DNA of 64,000 nt from Actinacidiphila acididurans (GTDB lineage: Bacteria > Actinomycetota > Actinomycetes > Streptomycetales > Streptomycetaceae): contig NZ_JADKYB010000032.1 in the NCBI RefSeq assembly GCF_016918855.1, forward strand, positions 1 to 64,000. The letters are read 5' to 3'. A program made the position numbers and the translations under genes. The notes under the pieces were generated by a model, which saw nothing but the letters and a program-made list of their open reading frames with translations, searched no databases and had not been told where the DNA came from. Positions 1-8,184 of the stretch are shown piece by piece. Each line of letters opens with the position of its first letter. The stretch's first letter is position 1.

Positions 1-58
1 CATGATCGGCCAGCTCTACCACTGCCTCCACAGCGGGCAGCTCTTCGACGAGCAGCAT
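1..58 (-). CDS. 5' end of an unidentified gene, cut by the window edge
   Basis: A leftward open frame begins at an ATG (58-56) with a strong GGGGAGGTG ribosome binding site and reads MLLVEELPAVEAVVELADH before leaving the window. Only 19 codons are visible, so no family can be assigned. It is divergent from the aldo-keto reductase at 140, with about 80 bp between the two starts, so the two could share a control region. Confidence 0.55.
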   Translation of the reverse strand, partial: MLLVEELPAVEAVVELADH

Positions 59-139
59 GCTTTCACCTCCCCATCAGCAGATCTGGCCGCTGCGGCTTGA
101 CTTCTTAGTCACGTGAGATGTCTTTCGGAGGAGTGAGTC

Positions 140-1129
140 ATGCAGCAGCGCACACTCGGCGGCCAGGGCCTTGAGGTCTCGGCGATCGGTTACGGCGCGA
201 TGGGCCTGACCATGGCCTACGGCCCCACCGACGAGGAGGCCGGCGTCGCCGCCATTCGCCGCGCGCACGACCTGGGCGTCACCTTCTTCGACACCGCCGA
301 GATGTACGGCTTGGGCACCGGATCCAACGAGATCCTGGTCGGCATGGCGGTCAGGGACTTCCGCGACGACGTGGTCCTGGCCACCAAGTTCGGTGTCGAC
401 ATGTCCGTGCCTCCGGAGCGGATCGGCAGCGCTCTCGACAGCCGGCCCGACACCATCCGCAAGGTCGCCGACAACAGCCTGCGCTACCTCGGCGTGGATC
501 ACATCGATGTCTTCTACCAGCACCGCGTCGACCCCGAGGTGCCCATCGAGGAGGTCGCGGGCACCGTCAAGGAGCTGATCGACGCGGGCAAGGTGAAGTA
601 CTTCGGCCTCAGCGAAGCCGGACCCGAGACGATCCGCAAGGCGCACGCCGTGCAGCCGGTCTCCGTCCTGCAGACCGAGTACTCCCTGTTCGAACGGGAC
701 GTCGAGGAGCTCTTCCCCACCCTGGACGAACTCGGCATCGGCTTCGTCGCCTACTCCCCTCTCGGCCGCGGGTTCATCACCGGCACCGCCAAGCCCGCCG
801 GCCAGTACGAAGCCACCGACATGCGCAACGTCGACCCGCGCTGGCAGCCGGGCAACTTCGAGAAGAACGTCGAAGCCGTCGACCGGCTCGCCGAGCTCGC
901 GGCGGCCAAGGGTGCCACCGTCTCCCAGCTCGCCCTGGCCTGGCTCCTGACCCGGGGCGAGCACATCGTGCCCATCCCCGGCACGCGCAGCCCGAAGCGC
1001 ATCCAGGAAAACGCCGGCGCCGCCGACATCGCTCTCACCGACACCGACCTCAAGGCCATCGACGGGATCCTGCCTCAGGGCGGCTTCGGCGCCCGCTACC
1101 CCGAGGGGCGCGTGCCCACCTGGATCTGA
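140..1129 (+). CDS. Aldo/keto reductase
   Basis: This 329-residue protein is a single-domain NADPH-dependent aldo/keto reductase of the type that reduces carbonyl substrates in the cytoplasm. It shows the family tetrad: Asp51 and Tyr56 in FFDTAEMYG, Lys83 in LATKFG and His128 in FYQHR. Near the C-terminus IPGTRSPKRIQENAGA matches the NADPH-binding loop. The ATG at 140 follows GGAGGAG at a suitable distance. It is longer than, and only distantly related to, the second AKR at 2556, and resembles the YakC/AKR13-like branch. The physiological substrate cannot be read from the sequence. Confidence 0.9.
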   Translation: MQQRTLGGQGLEVSAIGYGAMGLTMAYGPTDEEAGVAAIRRAHDLGVTFFDTAEMYGLGTGSNEILVGMAVRDFRDDVVLATKFGVDMSVPPERIGSALDSRPDTIRKVADNSLRYLGVDHIDVFYQHRVDPEVPIEEVAGTVKELIDAGKVKYFGLSEAGPETIRKAHAVQPVSVLQTEYSLFERDVEELFPTLDELGIGFVAYSPLGRGFITGTAKPAGQYEATDMRNVDPRWQPGNFEKNVEAVDRLAELAAAKGATVSQLALAWLLTRGEHIVPIPGTRSPKRIQENAGAADIALTDTDLKAIDGILPQGGFGARYPEGRVPTWI

Positions 1130-1186
1130 GACCCCCGGGACAGACGCACTCAGGTCGGGCCGCTCAGCCGGTGCGGCGGGTGGCGG

Positions 1187-2239
1187 TCAGGCGGAGGCGC
1201 GGACCACGAGCCGGGTCGGGGTGACGATCGAGGCGAGGGCGGGCACGGCGGGTGCGCCGGCCGGGGCGGGCGGTTCCAGGGTGCGCAGCAGCAGGCGGGC
1301 CATCAGGCGGCCCATTTCCTCGATGTCCTGGTGGACGGTGGTCAGCGGCGGGTCGGTCCACTCGGCGACCGAGATCATGTCGTCGAAGCCGACCACCGCC
1401 ACGTCCTGCGGGATGCGGCGGCCGGCCGTACGCAGCATGTGCAGCGCGCCGGAGGCCATCAGGTCGGAGGCGATGAAGACCGCGTCGAGGTCGGGAGAGC
1501 GCTCCAGCAGGGCAGCCATGGCCCGGGCGCCGCCCTCCGCGGTGAAGTCGCCCTCGGCGATCAGGGTGCCGCCGCCCTCGGGCAGCACGTCGCGGAAACC
1601 GTTCAGCCGGTCCACGGAGGCCGGCTGGTCCAGCGGCCCGGCGATGTGGGCGATGCGCCGGCGGCCGAGTCCGAGCAGGTGACGCACCGCGTCACGGGCG
1701 CCGCCGCGGTTGTCGCAGTCCACGTACAGGGTGCGGCGCCCCTGGTCGTGGTCCTGCCAGGTGGGCCGGCCGCCGACGACGACCGGGACACCGGCCTGAC
1801 CGGCCAGGCCGGTCAGCGGGTCGTCGGCGTGCAGCGAGAAGATCAGCGCGCCGTCCACGTGGCCGCCGGCCAGATAGCGGCCGACCCGTTCGTGGTCGGA
1901 CTCGCCGCCGGTGAGCAATAACACCAACTGGTTGTCGTGCGCGGTCAGTTCGCGGCTGATGCCGCGCACCTGGCGAGCGAAGAAGGGGTCGGCGAAGAAG
2001 CGGGCCTCGGGTTCGGCGACGACCACGGCGATCGCCTCGTTGCGCCGGGTGACCAGGGTACGGGCGGCCTGGTTGGGGACGTAGCCGAGTTCCTCCACGG
2101 CTTTGCGGACCCGTTCGGCCAGCGGGCCGCGTACCCCCGCTCCCCCGTTGACCACGCGCGAGGCGGTGGCGCGCGAGACTCCGGCGCGGGCGGCGACGGC
2201 CTCCAGAGTGGGACGGGACACGGGGCGCGGGCCGGGCAA
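1187..2239 (-). CDS. LacI-family transcriptional regulator
   Basis: A 350-residue LacI/GalR repressor. The N-terminal HTH (TLEAVAARAGVSRATASRVV, about residues 10-29) is followed by the hinge helix (GYVPNQAARTL) and a periplasmic-binding-protein-like effector domain ending in the usual VVGFDDM...PLTTV segment. The start is a TTG at 2239 with AAGGAG five bases upstream. The effector is probably a sugar. It is convergent with the first AKR and divergent from the second. The likely autoregulatory operator is GTAAACGATTAC at 2305-2316. A second palindrome, GAGAGCGCTCTC, lies at 2327-2338 and recurs at 3420 and 6326. Confidence 0.92.
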   Translation of the reverse strand: MPGPRPVSRPTLEAVAARAGVSRATASRVVNGGAGVRGPLAERVRKAVEELGYVPNQAARTLVTRRNEAIAVVVAEPEARFFADPFFARQVRGISRELTAHDNQLVLLLTGGESDHERVGRYLAGGHVDGALIFSLHADDPLTGLAGQAGVPVVVGGRPTWQDHDQGRRTLYVDCDNRGGARDAVRHLLGLGRRRIAHIAGPLDQPASVDRLNGFRDVLPEGGGTLIAEGDFTAEGGARAMAALLERSPDLDAVFIASDLMASGALHMLRTAGRRIPQDVAVVGFDDMISVAEWTDPPLTTVHQDIEEMGRLMARLLLRTLEPPAPAGAPAVPALASIVTPTRLVVRASA

Positions 2240-2304
2240 GGGGTCTCCTTAGCGCGCGGAAACGACCACCGGGCCGGACGCCGGCGGCAGGTCAGGGCCC
2301 CAGA

Positions 2305-2316
2305 GTAAACGATTAC
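2305..2316. promoter_or_regulatory. Candidate LacI-family operator (GTAAACGATTAC)
   Basis: GTAA-ACGA-TTAC is an inverted repeat centred about 70 bp upstream of the LacI-family gene, close to the generic GTAAACGTTTAC operator of the family. Autoregulation is an inference from position and form. Confidence 0.45.
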
Positions 2317-2326
2317 ATTCCGCCGT

Positions 2327-2338
2327 GAGAGCGCTCTC
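2327..2338. promoter_or_regulatory. Palindrome GAGAGCGCTCTC, candidate LacI-type operator
   Basis: A perfect 12-bp palindrome in the divergent region between the LacI gene and the second AKR. It shares the AGCGCT core of CebR-like operators. The same sequence, in extended form, recurs at 3420-3435 and 6326-6339. Confidence 0.5.
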
Positions 2339-2555
2339 CGAACTCAAGACCACCGCGTCCGCCCGGCGCATGCCTCCGGGGCCGCCCGCTCCCGCGCGCC
2401 GGACCCGACCGGACCCGTTACGGTGGGTCATGGGGTGCGAGACCCGCCCGACCGCGTCGCCGCAGGTCACGAGGGTACGAGGCGTGGCGGGGCCGGGGGC
2501 ACGGGGGCGTCGGGGGGCAAGGAGTCCAGCCGACCCACGCAAGGAAGCCGCGCAC

Positions 2556-3389
2556 ATGACAACAGTGCCCACGCTCACGCTGAACAACGGTGTCCCGATC
2601 CCGCAGCTCGGCTTCGGGGTCTTCCAGATCGAGCCCGAGAACACCAGGGCCGCGACGCTCGCCGCGCTGGAGACCGGCTACCGGCACATCGACACCGCCG
2701 AGATGTACGGCAACGAGAAGGAGGTCGGCGAGGCGGTCCGGGAGTCGGGCCTGCCGCGCGGCGAGGTGTTCGTGACCAGCAAGCTGAACAACGGCTACCA
2801 CGCGTACGGCGACGCGCTCGCCGCCTTCGCCCGTACCGTGGACGACCTCGGCCTGGAGTACGTCGACCTGTTCCTGGTCCACTGGCCGATGCCGGGCGTG
2901 GGCGACTACGTGGAGACGTGGCGGGCGATGGAGGAGATCTACCGGTCCGGCCGCACCCGGGCGATCGGGGTCTCCAACTTCAACCCGGCCCACCTGCGGA
3001 AGCTGCTCGAGAACACCGAGGTGGTCCCGGCGGTGAACCAGATCGAGGTCCACCCGTACCTCACCCAGGACGACGTGCGTGCCTTCGGCCTCCGGCACGG
3101 CATCGCCACCGAGGCCTGGTCGCCGATCGCCAAGGGCAACGTGCTCGGCGACCCGGTGATCGCCGGCATCGCCTCCCGGCTGGACCGCTCGACCGCCCAG
3201 GTCACGCTGCGCTGGCACCTCCAGCGCGGCGACATCGTCTTCCCCAAGTCGGTCACCCGCGCCCGCGTCGAGGAGAACTTCCGCCTCTTCGACTTCGAGC
3301 TCACCGAGCAGGACATGGCCGCGATCACCGCCCTGAACCGCGACGAACGCACCGGCCCGGACCCGGACACGTTCAACTGGATCCCCTGA
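2556..3389 (+). CDS. Aldo/keto reductase (AKR5 / 2,5-diketo-D-gluconate reductase type)
   Basis: A 277-residue NADPH-dependent carbonyl reductase. The AKR signatures are clear: IDTAEMYGNE with Asp46 and Tyr51, Lys76 in VTSKLNN, His109 in LFLVHWPMP, then IGVSNFNPAHL and the C-terminal IVFPKSVTRARVEENF cofactor loop. The frame stays open upstream to 2325, but the ATG at 2556 is preferred: it follows AAGGAAG and gives the canonical N-terminus VPTLTLNNGVPIPQLGFG. The gene is divergent from the LacI regulator, so it may be under its control. The sugar-like or aldehyde substrate is not determined. Confidence 0.92.
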   Translation: MTTVPTLTLNNGVPIPQLGFGVFQIEPENTRAATLAALETGYRHIDTAEMYGNEKEVGEAVRESGLPRGEVFVTSKLNNGYHAYGDALAAFARTVDDLGLEYVDLFLVHWPMPGVGDYVETWRAMEEIYRSGRTRAIGVSNFNPAHLRKLLENTEVVPAVNQIEVHPYLTQDDVRAFGLRHGIATEAWSPIAKGNVLGDPVIAGIASRLDRSTAQVTLRWHLQRGDIVFPKSVTRARVEENFRLFDFELTEQDMAAITALNRDERTGPDPDTFNWIP

Positions 3390-3419
3390 GCCCCGGACGG
3401 GGCGGGGCGGGGTCGGTCC

Positions 3420-3435
3420 GGGAGAGCGCTCTCCC
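3420..3435. promoter_or_regulatory. 16-bp perfect palindrome GGGAGAGCGCTCTCCC
   Basis: A perfect palindrome without a loop, 57 bp upstream of the CHAT protease start, containing the same GAGAGCGCTCTC core as at 2327 and 6327. The lack of a loop and of a T-run argues against a terminator and for a protein-binding site controlling the CHAT/gasdermin-like cassette. Confidence 0.5.
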
Positions 3436-3491
3436 CCTCCAAACGCGGGCAGGGCCGCACAGAGCCGGGCCCTGCCGTGGCAGGATGCAGC

Positions 3492-5486
3492 ATGGCCGGT
3501 TCCGACGAGGCGGCGCGCGCAGCGCTCGCCGAACTGCTGCGCCGGGCGTGTCTGGACGAGGTACGGCCGGGAGACGCCGAGGCGGCCCGGCTGCTGCTGC
3601 GAACGTTCGTACGGGACGACCTGGACGCCGTGCTGCTCGCCGCGGGGACGGGCGGGGTGTGGGCGGCCTACCGGCCGGACGAGGAACTGGACGCGGATAT
3701 CGAGGCGGCCGCGCTGGCGTCGGCCCGGGCGTTGCTGGGGGCCGGTGCCGAGGACGGTGAACGCGCCCTGGCCGCCTCCGCGCTGGCGCTGATGGCCGTT
3801 CGCGGGGCGGGGGAGCGCCCCGGGGCCGATCTGGTGGCGGCGGCCGCGGCCGCACGCTCCTGCGAACAGCACGACGTCGCCCTGTGGGCCGGACGGCAGG
3901 CGCTGGCCGTCCGGAAAACGCTCTCCGCGTCGGACGAAGCGCTCGCGCTGCTCACGGTGGCCGTGCTCGGCGGCGATCCCGCGGCGGTCGAAGAACTGTA
4001 CGAGGCCACCTCCCGGTTACCGCCGGACGACATCGCCGTCCGTTCGGCCGAGGGGCTGCGTCCCACGCTCCGCCCGGCCGGGGGCAGGAAGCCCTCCGCC
4101 GCCGGCCGGGCGCTCGCGGCGGACGACCGGAAGGGTGCCGCGGCCGCCGCCGCGGCCGAGATCGCGGAGTTGCGCCGGCACACCGACGACGACCTGCTGA
4201 GCGGCCTGCACATGGCGCTGCGGGCCCTCGCCGTCGCGGACATACAGGTCGAGGCGGCCCGGCGCGGTCTGATCTCGGTGCTGGGCCACCTACGACGCCG
4301 CCAGCACTTCGGCGAGGTGCCGCCGGTCGCCCGGGCCGGGCTGGAACTCGTGGCCGATCTCCTGGCGCTGGACCCCACGCTCGAGGCCGTCAACGTCCTG
4401 GCCGAACTCCTGGAGGCCATGGCCGACGCCGGGCTCTCCGAGATCGCCGCGCTGCCCGACGCCGGCGAACTCCCCGAACTGGCCCAGGCCCGGCTGGCGC
4501 TGGAGGCCCAGCGCCACCCGCTCTGGCCGGACCTGGCGGCCTGCGTCACGGGGCTGCGCGGCCGGCCCGGGCTGCTGCTGCGCTGTCAGCGCATGCTGTC
4601 CACCGGCGAGTTCACGGTCCGCGCGCTGCTGGTGACCCCGCCGCGCACCGTGGCGATGAAACGCGCCGTGCTCAACCGGGCCGAAACGTCCCTGCTGGAC
4701 CGGCTGGCGGGAGGCGACCCGCGGGAGATCGCCGGGGTCACCGCGCCGGAACTCGACGGCCTGGTGGAAAGCCTGCTGCCGGACACGCTCGTGGCCCGGC
4801 TCGCCGGCCCCGGGCTCGGCTCGCTGGTGATCGTTCCGGACGGCCCGCTGTGGAGCGTCCCGTGGCAGGCCGCGGCCGCGCTGAGCCGGACGAGCGTGAC
4901 CCTGTCCCCCTCGCTGGCGGTGCACGCGCGCCTGCGGCCGTTCGCCGCTGCGATCCGCCGGGTGACCGCGGTGCTGGACGACGACGCGCCCGGCGGCGAC
5001 CTGGTCTTCGACGCCCTTCAGGAGGCACGGGCCGGCGGACGGCTCGACGTACGCCTGACCGCGGAGCCCGGCGGCACGCCCACGGACCTGCTGCTGGTCT
5101 TCGCCCACGGCGGAGGCACGGGCCTGGGCTTCCGTACCGGCGCCGCCGGCCGGCCACTGGGCGCGCTCGCCCTGGCCGGCGCCGCGCCCCCGCCGAACGC
5201 GCTGATCGCCGCCTGCTGGTCCGCGGCGGCGCCTCCGACCTCGTTCCCGATCAACCTGCCGGCCGCGATGCTGCTGAACGGTACGTCCACCGTCGTCGGC
5301 GGCCTGTGGCCGCTGCCGGGCCTGCCCACCGCGCGCATCGTGAGCGCCCTCATCGGCCACCTCGCCGACCACGGGCGGTTGCTGCCGGCGCTGGCCGCCG
5401 CGCGCTCGGCGGTGCCCGCCGACTCGACCGCCCGCTGGGGCCTGGTCGTCCACGGCGCGGCGCCGGACGACCACCCGCCCGCCTGA
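3492..5486 (+). CDS. CHAT-domain (caspase-like) protease with helical-repeat N-terminus
   Basis: A 664-residue protein. Roughly residues 1-390 are Ala/Leu-rich helices suggestive of a TPR-like sensing region. The C-terminal part is a CHAT peptidase domain: LVIVPDGPLWSVPWQAA, then LLLVFAHGGG with the presumed catalytic His539, then LIAACWSAAAP with Cys575, followed by the typical LLNGTSTVVGGLWPLP. ATG 3492 is preferred over GTG 3477 because AGGA lies six bases upstream of it. CHAT enzymes are clan CD cysteine proteases known from bacterial conflict systems. The next gene, 48 bp downstream on the same strand, looks like a gasdermin, the expected substrate class. Specificity and trigger are not visible; the pairing is inference. 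Confidence 0.82.
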   Translation: MAGSDEAARAALAELLRRACLDEVRPGDAEAARLLLRTFVRDDLDAVLLAAGTGGVWAAYRPDEELDADIEAAALASARALLGAGAEDGERALAASALALMAVRGAGERPGADLVAAAAAARSCEQHDVALWAGRQALAVRKTLSASDEALALLTVAVLGGDPAAVEELYEATSRLPPDDIAVRSAEGLRPTLRPAGGRKPSAAGRALAADDRKGAAAAAAAEIAELRRHTDDDLLSGLHMALRALAVADIQVEAARRGLISVLGHLRRRQHFGEVPPVARAGLELVADLLALDPTLEAVNVLAELLEAMADAGLSEIAALPDAGELPELAQARLALEAQRHPLWPDLAACVTGLRGRPGLLLRCQRMLSTGEFTVRALLVTPPRTVAMKRAVLNRAETSLLDRLAGGDPREIAGVTAPELDGLVESLLPDTLVARLAGPGLGSLVIVPDGPLWSVPWQAAAALSRTSVTLSPSLAVHARLRPFAAAIRRVTAVLDDDAPGGDLVFDALQEARAGGRLDVRLTAEPGGTPTDLLLVFAHGGGTGLGFRTGAAGRPLGALALAGAAPPPNALIAACWSAAAPPTSFPINLPAAMLLNGTSTVVGGLWPLPGLPTARIVSALIGHLADHGRLLPALAAARSAVPADSTARWGLVVHGAAPDDHPPA

Positions 5487-5534
5487 CCGCCCGCCCGCCG
5501 ACGACCCGCGAACGACGACCCCGAGGAGCAACGC

Positions 5535-6290
5535 GTGGCACTGCCGAGCAAGTACGCCAAGGCCGTGTGGGAGACCGAAGGGGCGCTGGCGACCTGGCTG
5601 CCGGATCGTTCCCTTCAGGTCGGCGACATCGTGACCCGCGACGGGACGGGCGGCGCGATCCGGGTCGAGACCCGGCTGCGGGACCTGGTGCGGCACGAGG
5701 AGCCGGGACCGACGGTACGGCGGCCGGGGGTGGAGCGGATGCTCCTGCAGGACGGTTTCTCCTTCCAGGCCGACGCCGACGCGTCCGCGCCGGGCGCCCG
5801 GGTGCGCGCCCGCCTCAGCGGCGCCTCGTCGTTCGTCTTCGTCGCGGAGCACGGCACGGTGACGGAGTACCGGCGGGTCGCCGACGTACGGGAGGCGATG
5901 CTGTCGCTGTACGCGCGAGGCGTCTGGCGCGACACGTGGCACGTGGTCACCGCGGTCCGCTCCTTCGACGCCTGCACCCTGGTCGTGGCCGAGGGCGACG
6001 ACGCCGAGGCTGAGCTGCACGTGGAGGTGCCCGGTGACCCCGGCGGCCAGCAGGTGATCCGGGCCGGAGCCGGCGTGAACGTCCACCGCGGCAGGGCGGC
6101 GACCTGGTCGCTCACCGCCTCCACCCCGCTCTACGAGGCGCTCCACGTCAAACGGCGCCTGCGCCGCACCGAAACCGCCGCCAGCTACCTGGACGACGAC
6201 CCGGATCCCCGCCCCCTTGCCGATGGAGACCACACCGAACCGACCGCCGCCCGCGTCACGCCCGAGGCCCTGGGTCTGCTCGCCGGCTGA
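5535..6290 (+). CDS. Bacterial gasdermin-like protein, putative pore-forming effector
   Basis: A 251-residue protein starting at a GTG behind GAGGAG. Its segment order matches my memory of bacterial gasdermin N-domains: an early WLPDRSLQVGDIV element, a hydrophobic FSF/ARLSGASSFVF strand pair, the RGVWRDTWHVVTAV block (Trp131, Trp135), an acidic AEAELHV strand, and STPLYEALHVKRRLRR at 196-211. A charged, proline-rich tail of about 40 residues follows and could serve as the releasable autoinhibitory end. Some characterised bGSDMs carry an N-terminal cysteine that is lipidated; none is present here, the only cysteine being Cys147. Assignment rests on pattern and on the adjoining CHAT protease; an unrelated small beta-rich protein remains possible. 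Confidence 0.55.
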   Translation: MALPSKYAKAVWETEGALATWLPDRSLQVGDIVTRDGTGGAIRVETRLRDLVRHEEPGPTVRRPGVERMLLQDGFSFQADADASAPGARVRARLSGASSFVFVAEHGTVTEYRRVADVREAMLSLYARGVWRDTWHVVTAVRSFDACTLVVAEGDDAEAELHVEVPGDPGGQQVIRAGAGVNVHRGRAATWSLTASTPLYEALHVKRRLRRTETAASYLDDDPDPRPLADGDHTEPTAARVTPEALGLLAG

Positions 6291-6325
6291 CGTCCGGGCG
6301 CGGCCTGCCCCGTGGTTGGAGGCGG

Positions 6326-6360
6326 GGAGAGCGCTCTCCGACTTCGAGGTCGGCGCTCTC
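6326..6360. promoter_or_regulatory. Palindrome GGAGAGCGCTCTCC inside a larger hairpin
   Basis: GGAGAGCGCTCTCC (6326-6339) is a third copy of the palindrome found at 2327 and 3420. In addition GAGAGCGC (6327-6334) can pair with GCGCTCTC (6353-6360), enclosing CCGAC...GTCGG. The element sits 36 bp after the gasdermin-like gene, so it may be a transcription stop, an operator, or both. The rest of the 6291-6613 gap shows only one more palindrome, CTCCCGGATCCGGGAG at 6538-6553, and no supported gene. Confidence 0.45.
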
Positions 6361-6613
6361 CTGGCCGGTGCGGCCCCTTCCGCGCCGGGCCCGGGCGGGC
6401 CGGCGGCCGGAGCTGGCCGTACACACCTCCGGGACCCGCCGCGCAGCCCGGCTGCCGGGTGCGGGCCCGGCAAGCAGCTTTCCTTGTCCCGGGCCGCCGC
6501 TGAACCCGGTTGCCCCGGTCTGGCCGGCCGGTTCGGACTCCCGGATCCGGGAGCCGGGCGAAGAGCCAGGTCAACTCCGGATCGGCTCACCAACCCGCCG
6601 GCCGCGAGGCCCT

Positions 6614-6937
6614 TCAGCGGCCCAAGGCCCGAGTGAGTTCGTCCTTGGTCATGTGCGAGCGGCCCTTGATGCCGCGTTGGCGGGCCTCGTTGTAGAGCTG
6701 GTCCCGGGTCGGGCCGCCCGGGCCGGAGCCGGAGCGCAGGCCGCCGCGACGGCCGGAGGACATGTCGCGGGTGGAGGTGCGGCTCGCGCCGCGGGACTCG
6801 CCGGAGCGGGCCCGTTCCTTGTTGACGGTGCGGGCGGCGATTTCCTCGGCCCGCTGCTCGGACTCGCCGCGTTCCCGGGCGCTGTCCTTGATGTGTTCGT
6901 ACTGCCGCTCGCGCTTGGGCGACGCTCCGCGGGGCAT
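6614..6937 (-). CDS. Small basic Rho-N / plasmid-stabilisation-like protein
   Basis: A 107-residue, highly charged protein starting MPRGASPKRERQYEHIKDSARERG. Its C-terminus, TRDQLYNEARQRGIKGRSHMTKDELTRALGR, is typical of Rho termination factor N-terminal-like SAP folds. Very similar proteins are conserved in actinomycetes and often annotated as plasmid stabilisation proteins, though a nucleic-acid-binding role is the safer reading. The start at 6937 has AGAGGTGAGC upstream; the frame is open further but without a better start. No operon partner is apparent. Confidence 0.8.
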   Translation of the reverse strand: MPRGASPKRERQYEHIKDSARERGESEQRAEEIAARTVNKERARSGESRGASRTSTRDMSSGRRGGLRSGSGPGGPTRDQLYNEARQRGIKGRSHMTKDELTRALGR

Positions 6938-7112
6938 GGTGCTCACCTCTCGTCGTACGTACGGCGCGGACCGGTCCGGCGGTCCGGCCTGCCGTTCGCC
7001 TGCCCGGCCCCCCGGACGGCACACGCACCGTGGTCCCGTACGCGCCACCGGCCGCTCCCGCGCGGCCGCCGCGCGTACGGCGTCCGGGTGGCGGCGTCAC
7101 GCGCCCCCATTT

Positions 7113-7174
7113 TGGACCCCACGGTCCACACTCGTGTTACGGTTCATTCTGAACCGCGCAGTCCATTCTGATCC
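7113..7174. promoter_or_regulatory. Cluster of inverted repeats upstream of the SDR gene
   Basis: Three elements precede the SDR: TGGACC-CCAC-GGTCCA (7113-7128), GGTTCA-TTC-TGAACC (7141-7155, perfect arms) and AGTCCATTCTGATCC (7160-7174), the last a near-direct repeat of the second. They have the size and spacing of TetR-family operators, and a TetR gene lies downstream of the SDR at 8185. Confidence 0.45.
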
Positions 7175-7224
7175 GGGCGCCGCGGCCGCCGAATCCAGCG
7201 AAGAAAAAGGAAAGGGGCACCGCC

Positions 7225-7995
7225 ATGACCGCTCGACTGCAGGGCAGAACCGCACTGGTCACCGGCGCGACCAGCAACATCGGCCGGGCGATCGCGGTGG
7301 CGTTCGCCGCGGAGGGCGCGCATGTGGTGGTGGTCGGGCGCAACCCGGAGCGAGGCGCCGAGGTGATCGCGGAGATCGAGGCAGCAGGCGGCCGGGCCGA
7401 CTTCGTCGCCGCGGACCTGGACGGCAGCGCCGCAGCGAGCACCGCGCTGGCCGAGCGCGCCACCGAGGTGCTGGGCGGCCGGATCGACATCCTGGTCAAC
7501 AACGCCGGGATCTACCCGCCCGCGACCACGACCACCACCGACGACGCGACCTTCGACCGGGTGTACGCGGTCAACGTCAAGGCGCCCTTCTTCCTGACCG
7601 CCGCCGTCGCGCCCGCGATGGCCGCGCGCGGCTCGGGCAGCATCGTGAACCTCGGCTCGTGGATCAGCCGGCTCGGCATTCCGGTCGGCTCGCTCTACAG
7701 CTCCACCAAGGGCGCGCTGGAAACGCTGACCCGGGCCTGGGCCGCCGAGTTCGGGCCGTCCGGGGTGCGGGTCAACGCGATCTCGCCGGGCGTCGTCCAC
7801 CCGGCGCTGCCCGAGGGGACCGGCCCGCACCCCGGCGACGTGATGATGAAGGGCACCCCGGCGGACGGCCCCGGCACACCCGAGGCGATCGCGCACGCGG
7901 CGGTGTATCTGGCGAGCGACGAGGCCGCGTTCGTGCACGGCACCGTGCTGGACGTGGACGGCGGCCGGGTCGCGGTGGCGGTCGTCGCCGCCTGA
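7225..7995 (+). CDS. SDR-family oxidoreductase
   Basis: A 256-residue classical short-chain dehydrogenase/reductase. The NAD(P)-binding TGATSNIG motif lies near residue 14, NNAG follows, and the catalytic pair is in the SLYSSTKGALE segment (YxxxK). The C-terminal SDEAAFVHGTVLDVDGG is typical of the family. The ATG follows AAAGGAAAGGGG. Residues after the Rossmann glycine motif do not let the substrate be named. It is followed in the same direction by a TetR regulator 190 bp downstream and preceded by several palindromes. Confidence 0.93.
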   Translation: MTARLQGRTALVTGATSNIGRAIAVAFAAEGAHVVVVGRNPERGAEVIAEIEAAGGRADFVAADLDGSAAASTALAERATEVLGGRIDILVNNAGIYPPATTTTTDDATFDRVYAVNVKAPFFLTAAVAPAMAARGSGSIVNLGSWISRLGIPVGSLYSSTKGALETLTRAWAAEFGPSGVRVNAISPGVVHPALPEGTGPHPGDVMMKGTPADGPGTPEAIAHAAVYLASDEAAFVHGTVLDVDGGRVAVAVVAA

Positions 7996-8184
7996 CCGGC
8001 GGGCCCGGGACCGTACGATGGGACCCGGACCGCCGAGCCCGGCCGGGTCCTACGGTCCGCTCGGGTCCGGTCCCTACCGTTCCGGTCCCTACCGTTCCGG
8101 TCCGGGCCGGTCGAATCGGTCCGGTCGCAGCGGACGGGCGGCAACGCCGGTCACGTCGGTGAAGTCGCGGAAAGGCGGGGGCAG

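Noticed and set aside
3420..3435. Terminator of the second aldo-keto reductase
   Set aside because: The palindrome has no loop or T-run and recurs at two other promoter-proximal places, so an operator is more likely.
4290..7100. A 936-codon leftward open frame
   Set aside because: It runs antisense to the CHAT and gasdermin-like genes, has Arg/Gly/Pro-rich composition without motifs, and arises from GC bias at third positions.
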